A stretch of DNA of 64,000 nucleotides from Gibbula magus. Taxonomy: Eukaryota > Mollusca > Gastropoda > Trochida > Trochidae. The notes beneath the pieces were generated by a model. That model saw only the letters and a program-made list of their open reading frames with translations, did no database searches and was not told where the DNA came from. Below, piece after piece: positions 24,161 to 36,589 of the stretch (position 1 is the first letter of the stretch; each line of letters opens with the position of its first letter). The stretch spans positions 16,691,266 to 16,755,265 of the forward strand of contig OW388300.1 of assembly GCA_936450465.1 (NCBI GenBank). The letters run 5' to 3'. The position numbers and the translations under genes were made by a program.

Positions 24161-25704
24161 CATTATGATTATGACGGTATCCTTTTACAAAATTGTATCA
24201 GTAAGAGATAATATTAACTAATTTTCAGGAATGAAGTGAAAAAGGTAAGAACAGGTTAGGTGAGGAGAGTGAGTGTTTGGCGCCATTTAGGCAATATTCC
24301 AGTACAGCTGGTACTGAATGTCCACCAGAGATTGATAACAACTGCATTTTATACACAGTCCTTATCTTACTTTATAACACCAACAAACATCCAATTTATT
24401 TGGTTCGCAGATATATAAAAGTAGGTTATAAAAAGGAATTGTTGATAAATCTGAACATTTGTCTGACACTCGTTATTTAAGATGTACATTCACTCCGGAA
24501 TAAAACATATCAGCTAATGATCCCATTGTTACATGGATTTAAACAATTCATTTCGGCAGTATGGAGATGTGTAATTAAGCCGAACTTGATAGAATCGCTA
24601 TGATTCTGTTTGATGTTTCTCGTTGGATGTTATCCTAATGATATAAGGATCATTTTCCTAAAAGCCGTAGACAGGCATCAATACAATTTGTTATTATGAC
24701 AAAAAATCAATCCCCAAGGCTACTAAGCAATGGAAACATCACACTGGAGGTGAAGAAGATGTCTGACATTTGGATATTCATTAAACTGAACTAATTCCAG
24801 AGATGGTGTTTTCCACATAATTACTCTCTCCATTATTGAAATATGACCAGTCATCCCACGCAGTACGTCAGTGTTCAGTGATATTCCATACATGTACGTA
24901 TAAACAGTCAATGGCATTGTGACGAGATGATCTTTTCCAATTAAAAGTGATATGGGGAACATCATGTGCACATTTGCTTTATTTTAGTGTGAACACCTTA
25001 AAATGGATGCTCGATGGGAAATGGATTCGCATGGCTTTCCAGAACTATGTTATTTAGCCATTGGCAAAACTTATTTTCCTTTTTCAGAGAGCATGTTCTT
25101 TCAGTACGAACGGCATGCTAACGGTTACACATTTAAATTGAGTGTCCATACTCAGTACTTCAACATTACATATTATAGATCACATGAGTTAGTATTGTGT
25201 ACAACTGGAACACAGAACATTTTGGCCCCGCAGACAGAGGTGAGAAGGACAATAATCACAGTGGTGTCTGTAGCACATTTTGACTGTCTTTGCTTCGTAC
25301 AATTATACGGGTTTCCTGCAGATACACCTTGTCAGTCACTTCGGTTTAACAACCTTGGGTAAATAATGTGGTTCCAGTTTGCATAAAACGTTATCATAAA
25401 GCATAATAAGAACTTCTTAACTGTTTGTATAGTTTTTATTTTGCTTGTCAAGATGTTGTTACATATCCATAATACAGCATACATTAACTTTTTGAAGTCT
25501 TTCACAATCAAATCGCAGTTTTTTTAGAATGTAGTTCGATCTAAGAAGCAGACGTTAGGCATTTGATGATTGTGAAGTATGACACCTAATTTCTAGAAGA
25601 GTGTACGCGAATGGCTTTCTTTTCGGGGGGCTGTACAAATGTCAGTGTTAACTGATCAAAAATTATTTTCTTTTGAAAAAAAAAATTTTTGCTTGAAAAT
25701 GAAA

Positions 25705-25707
<3 letters not shown>

Positions 25708-25736
<29 letters not shown>
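25708..25736 (+). repeat. Poly(A) tract
   Basis: A run of 29 A, present in copy B only; the copy A position (about 2165) lacks it. Confidence 0.95.
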
Positions 25737-25738
<2 letters not shown>

Positions 25739-26004
25739 ATTCTTTTGAGGGAAGATGTCCTAGTAATACTTATATTGGACGAACATACATGCTAAATTAT
25801 TTTCCTTAATCCATATCTCAATCATAATGTATGCCTATAAATGAATTCAACAGTAACGACATGACATAGTGAACATATCACACTCACTGATTTCCCTTTA
25901 TACAATACCTTCATGCTGTCTTGAATTTCAGTGCAAACCAGATGATGTGTCAGGCAACTATTTCTTGAACATACATTTCAACCTAAATACAATTCATATC
26001 AATA

Positions 26005-26070
26005 CATCACACCTGATGAAGGAGTAAGCATATACACATTTGTACATGTATGATCACAATAAATACATTA
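26005..26070 (+). ncRNA. Half hammerhead-like PLE tail (copy B)
   Basis: CTGATGA (26013-26019) followed by GGAGTAAGCATATACACA is intact here, but the stretch that should carry the GAAACGTC box is deleted (TTTGTACATGTATGATCAC). Copy A (2480-2570) has the opposite damage. Confidence 0.45.
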
Positions 26071-28177
26071 TTTCTTTAAAAAAAACTCGCTTTTCTCATA
26101 TACATATTGTCAGCATATCTGAAAAAAAATCCCAAGTTCATATTTTGTTGATATTGATACTTTCTGTGTATCACACAAATGTAGATTATTTTACAATTAG
26201 TATGAGCCATATATAGGATTCCTATTATATCACTGTAATGGCCAATACTTGTAGGGTGTATAAATGCCAGATTTCTGCCATGGTAGGAATATGAAAAAAT
26301 TGAAGGATTGCCTAAGCGAAATATTCAAACTCTTGTCAATAGCAGCTCTTGTGACTAATACTCGTAAAGGGAATTGTTGTTTGTATTTGCCCTTTAACTA
26401 AGATAATTCTTTGAAATAGTTTTGGATTGTCTGATATCTAAACATGCTTCAGACAGTAAAGAGTAAGAGCAAGACAGTAAATGACTGGTTAAAACGTATG
26501 ATGAAATGAAGCTGCTGTAAATGAGAAATAACAGGATACTTTCACAAGTCCATCAGTCTGGGGATTACGTGAATTACCAAATGAAAATGTGTTGCGAAAT
26601 ATGTAATAAGCATATATATAGGCAGAGTCTCACTTTATGAAATATTTTGTTTGTGTGTAATGATTTCATCTATATATATTCCCACATTTCAACGTTTGTT
26701 TTCTTTAAACTTCAATATAAAACTAGACACTACAGTGGACCATTTTTAGTCCTTTTGTGAATATGCAAATTACAAAGAATTCCAAACAGCTCTAACATAA
26801 TAATTTTGGTCACCGAAAGACAACTATGTTGCTGGCCTTAAGACACTCAACAAGTCATGCCCAATCAAATATATCAAGAGGACCTTTTCTGCAAAGGGCA
26901 GAGTCTCAATCTAATCACACATGTTCCCACAGGCTTTTAACTAGATTTTCCTTTCCTGGGCTCTCTTGATGTTGTCAATAGCATGCCACTCGTCAATGTA
27001 AATATGTCAGTCAGGGCAACAATTTAAGCGTGCTTTGTCTCTTCTCATTATCATCAAACAATCGAATGACACTGTTTTCACATGCTAGATAAATTAACTC
27101 ATTTAACTAATACATGCAATATTTACCAAACAGAAATAACACGATATCAAATTATATTCCTATTCTGTCAGTTGTGAACATATTGTGTTCTTTTGTACTT
27201 GATGCAATGTATATGTGATTGATAAGTATTATTAGTAAATATGTGATCATTGTTTATTGCAATTTTTTGATAACCTGGGATCTCTCTGCATTTGCCCTAT
27301 CCATATCTGTACTGAGCTTACGTGAAGATCACAATTGAATTCGTTATCGACTTTGTGTCCTGTAACACATTACTTATTAGAAAACTATTTACCTTGACTT
27401 ATTAAGATACATGACCATACGATTGGAGTTAATTGATAATTAGATTAAGGACATGTACAAAGCTTTCAAATCTGTTAGACCTGAGTAAAAATTATCGTTG
27501 AATTAATCAAAGGGAAATTTTCCCTTAACTTATTTCTTTCCAATGTAAATATTGTTATCTTACAATCAATAGTTGTGATTTGTATCACTCTATTTTATCC
27601 ACAGAAGCTGTCACGTAATTATAAAAGTGTCCAGCCTAAGGTGACATAACAAAACATAACGTACCTCTGGAAATTATAATTATATTATTGCATTAGGCAT
27701 TTCAGATAAAATTACACAAGCCGATATGGAAGTCATTTTGTGCTATTATCTTTCCTTACTTTACAATACTCGTGTCTGATTGGCTGATTGTCAGTTTCAT
27801 GGTGTACAAATTTCATGTACCCAGCTGTAACAATAGTAACAGCTCCTACCTGAGAGTAGGTGTCCCATTATGGTCAGATGACGTTAAAACATGATGTTTT
27901 GAGTTTTGAACAGTTCGATCAGCTGATTTTTCCAATAGTTGGATTGAAACAAATCTCAAATGTGCATTGTTTGCTCGCTCAAACAAAGAAAAGCTCGTGT
28001 TAACGTATTTAAAAGCTTGAAGCGATACGTTATACGACTTTTAACAATTCAGTTGAGACGGGTGAGACAATTTAGTTTATGTTTAGGGTCAAGGTCATTC
28101 TAGCAATATCAACTGATCAGTCATCGGCAGTCAAAACGCAATAAATATAATAATAGTAGTATACTAATACTATAACT

Positions 28178-28321
28178 ATACGTTGTATACTTCTCCCTCG
28201 GTAATACAGTCTCATGTTCCATCTTTGTACCAGTGTCATCCCTCACCAGCAACCTCAGGCGACACTGGTACAAAGATGGTAGATGAGACCGTATTATCCT
28301 CGTGAGAAGCATACAACGTAT
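28178..28321. repeat. 144-bp foldback element
   Basis: Arms 28178-28237 and 28261-28321 are inverted with few mismatches (ATACGTTGTATACTTCTC at the left end; GACACTGGTACAAAGATGG beginning the right arm), with a 23-nt loop. It lies in a ~575-bp segment found in copy B but not copy A. A MITE or hairpin-RNA precursor are both possible; MITE is the simpler reading. Confidence 0.8.
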
Positions 28322-29376
28322 ATTGTTTGTCAGCTAAAATGATTTATAGGTTATCAAGCATAATAATATTCATGAGCGATCACAGCATAAACATTTTTGT
28401 GAGAATAAACTACAGCTTAATTAGATGCAGGGTTCAACACTAAGTAATAGTTGTAGTAACGTGCATATTTCCAGTCAAAGTGTTTTATACATATCCGCAA
28501 CTTTACCTCACAGACAACCCATCCTGAACTTCTTTCCCTTTTATGAAACAAATAACTAAAAAATAAAGACCAAAAGAAGGGATAATGTTTCATAATGATA
28601 GTTATTTGTCACATGTGTAAGATACTGTCGTGTAGTTAATGATGTATCTCTTTATTAGCCCAGGTCCGTTGCATTATATCCAAATCTCTTTGGTCCATGG
28701 AGGGCAATACAAGTTGCACGTCATGACACATCATGAACAAATATTACCAGCGCTGTCTCCTTAACTATTGTGTTATTGTCCCCCTGGTATAATTCGTCTG
28801 CATGTGTCTAACCCTACTGCATGTAAGTATGTTGAGTCTAAACAGGTTTTGTATCTGTCTATCTCGTGGGATGCTGAGTGGAACTCAGTCTTTAGAGATC
28901 ATTGCTGGAGCTCAATAGACATACATAGATACATCAGCGCAAAATCACACCAAAGCATTTAATCTCCCTTCATCATTTCACCGAGTAAATGTAGTGTTTC
29001 TTCTTTGAATTGCAAATGAATGTGAATGTAATTCTGACTTGTTTTGTATCAAATTAAGGTAATGTCGAAACAATCAATTTCAAAATAAATAACATTTTAG
29101 TTTTGAATTTATAATAAGTAATACAATTCAATATATCTATACAATATACACTCGCAATTAATTATTACGACAACTTTTATAACTGAGCAGAGAAACATAT
29201 TTAGCCTGGCGATGGCAGTGAAGCATGACTGCCTGATTCACCTGTTGCACGGTACAGAGAAATGATTGCGGTGTCGACATGATATCTATTTTCTGCTTAA
29301 AAGAAATGTCTTTGGCGATTCTTTACAAATTGTTGTGATGTTTAGTGGATTTCATCTTTTTTTAAGGTTGTTTTGG

Positions 29377-29554
29377 CCTGCATCCTTTTTTATAATTTTT
29401 ATGTTGTTGCATTTCAGAAATGAGATGGATACATCAATGATAGTGTATACAGTAAACAATTCAAACAACAACAAGTAAATGACAAGATGACTAAAACTTG
29501 TAGAATCTATCTATTCCCGGACCACTTAGAGCTTCAGCTTTGGTCAAAAGATAA

Positions 29555-29605
<51 letters not shown>

Positions 29606-30183
29606 TCTTGCAAGAATTGGATGCTGGGTACTTTTTTTAGAAAAACTGTAAATAATGTGCAGATAATTATAATGATGTTGCCTTTAAGTATCTTTTTCAG
29701 AGTAGAAGTTAATATTGGACTCTGCTTCTTGTCGATGTTATAGACCTTGAGGTGCAGTATGTTTTGATGACGCTTACAATTCCTCCATATGGTAGAAAAT
29801 GTGTACGGTATTCAGTTTTTCACACATTTCAAAGGACAAAAAATGTAGGTCGTTAACGTAATGAATCCCCGGTTTGGCGCACTGGTGATAATAGCCAATT
29901 ACCCAATAATTACCAATAGTGACACTATCATTGTACCAAATATTGTCAGTTGCTTTGTTACTTGGTTCACTATGGGATTCATTGTGTGCGCTTGTGTGCA
30001 CATCAAGGGTTAGGGTCAAATTTGTTATGGATCGTTGGGATCAAACTATCTCTCAAGTTTGGACAATTATATTCAAATATCCATCAAGAGCCAAGTTTTG
30101 GTTAGTTTGTTGAAAATAGTTCGCACCATTTAGAACTCTGTTTGTAGAAACGACTGATTACAGACAATTACAGCCTGCATCCT
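29377..30183. mobile_element. 787-bp insertion with 10-bp target duplication
   Basis: CCTGCATCCT occurs at 29377-29386 and 30174-30183, whereas copy A has a single site (GCTGCATCCT near 9056). The insert (29387-30173) begins with a T-rich run and contains a (TA)n tract at 29560-29603. No coding similarity is recognised. The T-rich start would fit a retroposed sequence on the minus strand, but this is only a guess. Confidence 0.7.
29560..29603 (+). repeat. (TA)n microsatellite
   Basis: About 22 uninterrupted TA dinucleotides, inside the copy-B-specific insertion. Confidence 0.95.
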
Positions 30184-30203
30184 ATCGGTTGGACGTTTGT
30201 AAT

Positions 30204-30484
30204 AATAATAATAATATACATTTTGACGCCTAATATCCAGTGCAAGCACTGCTCAATGGCGGTACAATTATTACCCTGAAGGAATTGTACCTTCGATGCC
30301 GCTACTAAGAGCTCCGCACGACCATATAGGTCCGTACCTCCCGTGTTCAGGTACCCATTTAAGCAGCTAGGTGGACTAAGTGCAATGTGGATGAAGTGCC
30401 TTGCCCAGGGGCACAACACAGTATAAGACCAGGTCACAAATGTTAGTGTCTCCACCGGGATTCGAACCCGGGCCGTTGGCGTGA
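30204..30484 (-). mobile_element. tRNA-derived SINE, 5'-truncated
   Basis: On the minus strand the head carries the B-box GGTTCGAATCC (near 30463-30473), and the body shares long stretches with the SINE at 60391-60697 (ATTACCCTGAAGGAAT; GTGCAATGTGGATGAAGTGC). The tail is an (ATT)n run at the low-coordinate end. The A-box half of the tRNA head is missing. Imperfect flanks TTTGTAA and TGTGTAA and the empty site in copy A (near 9080) support a recent insertion. Confidence 0.8.
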
Positions 30485-32062
30485 TGTGTAACTATCCACA
30501 TACTTATTGTGTAAAGTTTAGTGTACATGACCATGTAACTTTTAGTCGCAATACACATTACAAAATATTTAATCGTACATGTCAACATCACCACGTTCCA
30601 ACAGGAAATGGCGTTACATTACTGAACAGAATAATTGATTATATTCTTCCAATATCATCTATCGACGTTACGTCACCCAAACTAGGGGATTGACAATGAA
30701 TACATTGTAGCAAATTCCATAATTTGTTTTGCAAAACAAAAAGTTTCTCATGGACAATTTTACATCTTTAAATTTGACTTTGCCTTAAGGAGAAAACCCC
30801 TTCTATTAGACAGCAGCAAAAAAATCGAACAAGCTTAAATCTTGTCGTGTTATTTCAGGGCTCAGCTAAATCACATCTGTTCAGAGCTGCACTGAACATC
30901 TTGTGCACTAACAACATGTTATGATGCATTAATTTTGGGGCAATACCTGCCACTTCTATTCTAGTGTGTGACGAATACAAATTATTGGTTTATATTTCAA
31001 AGTTGTGAAATTGTTATTCATATAAAATGAAAAAGATGGACTTCAGAAAAAATGCTTGTTTGAAATCTTCAGGGAGTCATTTCACTATTTCACTATGTGC
31101 AATATGTTCAAGTTTTAATTCTCTCACATAAAATATAAACATGGCTAATGAATTGACACCGATGTATTTTATTTTCATTATCAATTATGGAATAAATATG
31201 AAAAATTTTCAAGTTCTGTAGAATTATATAGATTGAAATGTGAAAAAACAGCATTCATGTATAATCTGTATCAGTTGAGAAAATGTAGTCATGCCTTTGT
31301 TTCGTTACCAAAAAGTGCATTTCTTGACCTCGTTGTAAGTAGACATCATGCATTATACAAATAAAATATCCATATAATAGTATACGTATATAATCATTTT
31401 CTGTGATATTTTGTAATGTATAAGCTTTCTAGATGTCTATTAAATAAACTAAACACCTATTTGTGTTTTCATCCATGAATATGACATAAGATAAATGCCT
31501 TCTGTATCCAAAATGAATACCTCTCTCTTCATAACTACCAGCAGTTACAAGATACAAATAAAGTTATCCAATGATTGACTGCTTTCCGTTCATTAATGCT
31601 ACAACCTTACATATCAGCTCCATCATAACCAGATGTTTTCAATATCTTGACAAATCAGCAGATGATTTATTTGAATACAACTATCCTCATTACAGCAAAA
31701 TAATGCAGCATTTTTGTTATAAATGTAACCTCTGATCCCAAAGTCTTCTTGTTTCGAATATTGCATTACTTGTTGATCAATGAAACAGTCTTTCTCATTA
31801 CGTTTATAAACCAGTAGCACTATGTGTTATATCAGATACACAAGGGTGAGCTTGTATTCACCATTTAAAACCAGTCTGCATAGGTAATCAATAAAATTAG
31901 ATTAGCATCGATTTCTTGAGCAGATGACACTGAGGTCATAGCAGCAACATCTTTTCCTCACCTCAACCTTCAAAGAGATACCATTAACTAAAACAAAGGT
32001 TTTTTTTAGAGCACAATCAGTTTGAAACAATCAGGGCCCAGATATAGCAAACAAAACTGTCT

Positions 32063-32619
32063 TTAAGGATGTTCGCTCCTCAAATTTATAGAATTAAACT
32101 TTTTTTCTAACTTATATTTTTAAAAAGATCAAAGTATATGATTGAAAAATCAGCATTAAAAAATAGGGGGTAGTGTGGGTTTTTTCGAGATATGACGCCT
32201 GAAAGATAGTGGGGTGAAGTACAATTTTAACAGGGGAGTCTATGGGAAAATGAGAAAAAAAACTACTAAAAAGTTTAAAATACTACATTTCTAGTATTAA
32301 ACTTTTTTCCTTTTTTGATTTGTTACAAAGTTCACTTTACTCTACCGAAATCGATGAAAAAATATATATGGTAATGTGGGTTTTTTTACTCTTTGACACA
32401 AAACATACCTGAAAACCCCCTTTTTTTAGTCAAATTTAGGCCATTTATGCTGTTTAAGCACTTTTTAGAGGTTCTGAAGTCACATTTTCTTTATTTCATA
32501 TGTTTTTTAAAAGTATGTAGATGATGTACAATATCATGAAGTAAATAAAGATGAGAACAAATCTTTACTTAATCATATTTAATTTTTGAAGTTCAACCGG
32601 AAGGAGCGGACATCCTTAA
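32063..32619. mobile_element. MITE with TTAA ends (TTAAGGATGTTCGCTCC)
   Basis: The ends TTAAGGATGTTCGCTCC (32063-32079) and GGAGCGGACATCCTTAA (32603-32619) are inverted with one mismatch, and the interior is AT-rich and non-coding. TTAA may be the target duplication. Copy A lacks it at about 10866. It differs in sequence from the TTAA element at 22763. Confidence 0.8.
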
Positions 32620-32639
32620 CCATCATTAATAGCACCTGG

Positions 32640-32822
32640 TATAGTACCGTTACAAAAGAGATTTCTTTACTAAATGACTTTGTCTGCGAAGCTGGTAATA
32701 TATTCAGCCTCGACGAATTAAAAGAGAAATACTCACCTAAAACAAATTTCCTAAGTTATGGAGATATGTGGAGATCTGTAATAATTGGCACATTGTTGTC
32801 TGATGGTAATTCTTCAATTTAG
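32640..32822 (+). pseudogene. L1/Tx1-like LINE ORF2 C-terminal fragment (copy B)
   Basis: The frame reads ISLLNDFVCEAGNIFSLDEL, then KEKYSPKTNFLSYGDMW, and ends at 32820. It is the counterpart of 10895-11045, here without the later LINE insertion. It resembles the extreme C-terminal region of L1/Tx1 ORF2 proteins. It is a short relic with no start of its own. Confidence 0.45.
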
Positions 32823-33983
32823 TATAAGTAAAGTTGGGAAAGCGTTATATATAACATATTTAGCTTAAATATATGCATACACTAGAATGTGAAAGATATA
32901 GATAGATGTTATATGTGAAAGCCATATTTTGCTTTTGCTGAACAGAAATGAGAGATGAGAAATGACAATTTAGTATCCATTTGGAAAAAAAGTTTGATTG
33001 TCACAATGTTAATGTCCAGTATTGTTAAAGCAGTGTCTTAACAATCACTAACACAATGTAAAACAGGTTTCTGGCAACCTTTTTATGCTAAAAGCCAATT
33101 TATTTTCCATCTACCATGATTATTCCTTTCCAAAGGTTCCAGATAATTACATATCAACTAAGACACTATACAAGAACACTGATCAAAGTGACACGTACAA
33201 GGTGATAACCACCAGATCGAACTACTAGGACCTGTTCTGAATAAAACACTTATAAAAGTGGCAGAATAATGATATCCGTTGAAATTTACATTTAACAAAT
33301 GCAAATTCTAGTGTGTAATCTATTTCAGTTATCAAGGAAACCTTACATGCAAAATTGGAAATTGATGAGCAGCAATGAACCCTTTTTATTTCATGGAGAG
33401 AGCATTGAACCAATTCTGACATTGATTTCAGTTATCAGTCTTCAGGCAGATCAGCATTAACTAGTTTGGAATCAACATGATCGAGTGTATCACACCGGTT
33501 GCCACTACGTATACCATACAGTCTATTTGTTACAGATAGCGTAGAAATATTATTGAAATAGTATAGAATGTCCCGCATATAAACAGGGTTTGTTTCACAC
33601 ATCCTTGGAATAGAACTTATATTATCAGTCCATTAGCTATCACACATAAACCTCTTAGGGTTTTATCACTGGAAAGTGGCGTCGCTAGTCTTACTTTCAG
33701 AGGGTAGTTGATAATAGTTTAACCTTAACTTTTACTAGCTCGAAACATGATCCACCTTTGAAAAGCTAGAGTTGGATCTTAATATTTCTCAAATGCTCCT
33801 TTGTAATAGTTAATCAAATGGCATAAGTTTAAGAATATTTTTTCAGATTTTTTAAATTGTCAAACCATGGTGTCCCTTCAACATAATTCTTCGTTACTGC
33901 AGATAAATAAATGGTTAATGCAACTAAATTTACTTTTTACGGTGTTTCATACGTCTCAAACATAACATGTTCTAAATGAGGAA

Positions 33984-34121
33984 ATTATATGAGTGTCTAT
34001 GTCATACTATGTTTACCACAAGAGAGCCTGAATACTAGTATTTTCCATGCGAGAGCGAAGGATATACCAATAATCAGGCACTAGTGTTGTAAACATAGTA
34101 TGACATAGACACAAATATAAT
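33984..34121. repeat. Foldback element, copy B (well preserved)
   Basis: Arms 33984-34016 and 34089-34121 match as inverted repeats with two mismatches over 33 bp (GTGTCTATGTCATACTATG in the left arm). A second inner pair, GCCTGAATA with TAATCAGGC, extends the fold. Copy A has a more diverged version near 19655-19835. Confidence 0.75.
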
Positions 34122-35135
34122 ATTCTGTTTATTGCCTAAGGCGTGACAATAATGAATATGCGCTAACATCTACTAAAATCATAGGCTGGCGACCCGTCGT
34201 CCCAGGTTAGAAACACAACGTCATAGATGAAACGTGACCTCAAATTATTGTTTATGACAAAGTGATATTTTGTCCTAGGGCATCGTATGATAAAAATGAA
34301 ATCCCAATAAGATTGCTCTCATAGGTAATATTATATTAGTATCAATATGTAACTATCAAACACATTGCTCAAGTCACACCCTGTACTATACAGCATAAAG
34401 ATATATGCAATGACAACTCCAACATGAATTTTTTTTTAAGGGTTATCACTATCCTCCTTGTACCAAATAATGAAATGAGCTCCGTCGTTTCATTAACGTA
34501 CCCTTCGCAAAGTACATGCTAACAATCAATATTTTAAGTAGTGACCAACGGAAAGTACAGCTATGTCAACGGATCGTACACACGTCCTGGTATTTCTTTG
34601 ATAATCAATTTAGTAAACATTAATCAGTATGGTTCAGTCCTTGATGTCAGTACAAAGGTACTTACTAGTAGTTGGTAATCTTTAGCAGGTTGACCGTAGT
34701 GCTTGGTGATGAATTACTTTCAGCGTATTATAACATGTACTGAAATAAAGTTAATGTGACCAGTTGCAAAAACATCATTCAGTTAGTGTCTACATTAAAG
34801 GACTTTTATTATAACTAGCTTCTTTACACCAAATAAATACGGAAATGAGCTCCTTCGTGCGATAAATGTACATTTGCTAATGACAGGCCAACATGTTTTG
34901 ATTAAAGCCTTACCATCAGTGCAGCTATGTCACTGTGTTGTACACACGTCTTGGTAGTTCTGTGATTATAAACTCAACAAACATCAATCAGTATAATACC
35001 AATATGGACTATTAACCAACGTTAGTACGTGCAGATCTTTGGATTCTCATCATTAGCACAGCGTGGTTCACTGTTGAAGTACAAATAGTTCAGTTTCTGT
35101 GGTATCAAGTTAATACATTGTGACAGAAAACAACT

Positions 35136-35387
35136 TACACTACTGTGCAGAATTAAGTACACCGGATTTCGCGAAATGTTCGCGAAATGTGCGCGAAATG
35201 TTCGCGAAATGTGCGCGAAATGTTCGCGAAATGTTCGCGAAATGTGCGCGAAATGTTCGCGAAATGTTCGCGAAATGTGCGCGAAATGTTCGCGAAATGT
35301 TCGCGAAATGTTCGCGAAATGTTCGCGAAATGTTCGCGAAATGTTCGCGAAATGTGCGCGAAATGTTCGCGAAATGTTCGCGAAATG
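35136..35387 (+). repeat. 11-bp minisatellite array 1 with 25-bp flank
   Basis: Exactly 20 units of T(T/G)CGCGAAATG run from 35168 to 35387. The second base alternates T or G in the order TTGTGTTGTTGTTTTTTGTT. Each T-type unit contains the palindrome TTCGCGAA. Because 11 is not a multiple of 3 and no unit makes a stop, all six frames stay open, producing artificial peptides such as FAKCSRNVREM. The 25-bp left flank (35136-35160, TACACTACTGTGCAGAATTA…) recurs inverted beside array 2. Confidence 0.95.
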
Positions 35388-35670
35388 TGTGACAAAACAC
35401 CTCAACCAGTACCTTAATACGTTCAATATGCATTAGTTAAGTAAGTTTTTATTATACAAAAACATTTAAATTAAAATGCATTTAACGCCTTGCATGTCAA
35501 TCATTTTAATCTTCCTCACTTAACGATTTACAATTACCATTGACACAACTTTAAAATGACATCACTTACTTTTGCTTAACTGAATTAACTCGCTGAGCGT
35601 TAATAGCATATTTGTTTATACCAACTCAATGATAATTTGAAATTATCACTCGTCGGTAATCCTCCTTAAT
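35388..35670. other. No feature recognised
   Basis: Unique AT-rich sequence between array 1 and the LINE fragment at 35676; nothing supportable. Confidence 0.5.
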
Positions 35671-35675
35671 CCATT

Positions 35676-36130
35676 ATGAAAGCAATCGTCGAACAGATAA
35701 CTTATTCCTCGGATCTCAGATACAAGCTTTGGTCAGATATAAGTATTGCTCACCCTACATACCAATCACTGTCACCAGTACAGAAAATGGTATTATGTTT
35801 TAATGATAGTAAGTCTGTAAAGCCCCTTGCCGCTCTTTTATATACTATTTTTAGGCGCCGAAATATGTCGGCAGAATAGCCTTATATAATATCACAGTTA
35901 TCATATAATAGCTGTAGTTTTCTTTTAAATGTATATCAGATTTTTCTGAAATAAAAGGATGTGTAAGAATGCGTATGAGCTTGAGTACGTGTGTGTGTGT
36001 GTATGTGTGCGTGCGCGTGTGTATGCATTCTGGTTTTCTTGTGTATAAGTGTTGATGATATTATTAAAGTGATATCATGGCCAGTTGCTGTTTTTATTAT
36101 TATGATTTAAACACATTTATTTCATTCAAG
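35676..36130 (+). pseudogene. LINE ORF2 C-terminal fragment with 3' tail
   Basis: The frame 35676-35879 reads SDLRYKLWSDISIAHPTYQS and later LAALLYTIFRRRN, ending at a TAG. This resembles the segment after the Cys/His motif in LINE ORF2 (R-x-x-LW, then a short helix with YxxR-N). The following ~230 bases would be 3' UTR and include a GT-rich run at 35985-36020. A TTTAAACACATTTATTTCAT string near 36107 resembles the minus-strand end of the recurring LINE tail. Recognition is by pattern only. Confidence 0.4.
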
Positions 36131-36589
36131 AAATGGATTTTTGTGATTCTATATCCTCTGAGTTTAATTGTTCAATGCAGCAAGTGACACGTAAATAACC
36201 TATATTTCTGCCTCTTCTTCGTCTTGATTGAATATTCAAAGCTTTTTGGAACCAGCAAGTCCAATATATATGTATCTCAAAAGTCACTGTTTGTCCTCTC
36301 TGATATTTTAATTCAATTTCTTTATTTCCGTTGTGTATACAGATAATTGGAATACATAAGGCATGGAGAATGGTACAGGTATATTCAAGAGTTTGTGACA
36401 TCGGGTGGTTGATGGAATAAATGCATTAGAATGTTTGCGTAAGAACAAAGGTAAAATGTACAACTCACAAAAAGTTATATGAAAGTGGCTCCTCTTCACT
36501 AGCGATTAGACGATATAAACATAAAATGTGTTTGTTCTATACAATGAACGCGAATATGATGCCTAATTATCTGTCGGAGCTGATTCCTC

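Larger units (their letters stand above)
23325..34975 (+). repeat. Segmental duplication, copy B
   Basis: Direct duplicate of copy A, with homology starting near the TTTCGTGACAAA match at 23331 and fading near 34970. Insertions found only here are a foldback element at 28178-28321 within a ~575-bp extra segment, a 787-bp insertion at 29387-30173, a SINE at 30204-30484 and a MITE at 32063-32619. Copy B shows the unoccupied site for the LINE of copy A (around 33950). A poly(A) run at 25708-25736 is also specific to this copy. Confidence 0.9.

Noticed and set aside
25003..25362. 119-codon open frame in copy B
   Set aside because: The copy A counterpart (about 1540-1890) is disrupted by indels and stops, and no domain is recognisable.
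35022..35436. Several long overlapping open frames on both strands
   Set aside because: All are products of the 11-bp tandem repeat, which lacks stops in every frame.
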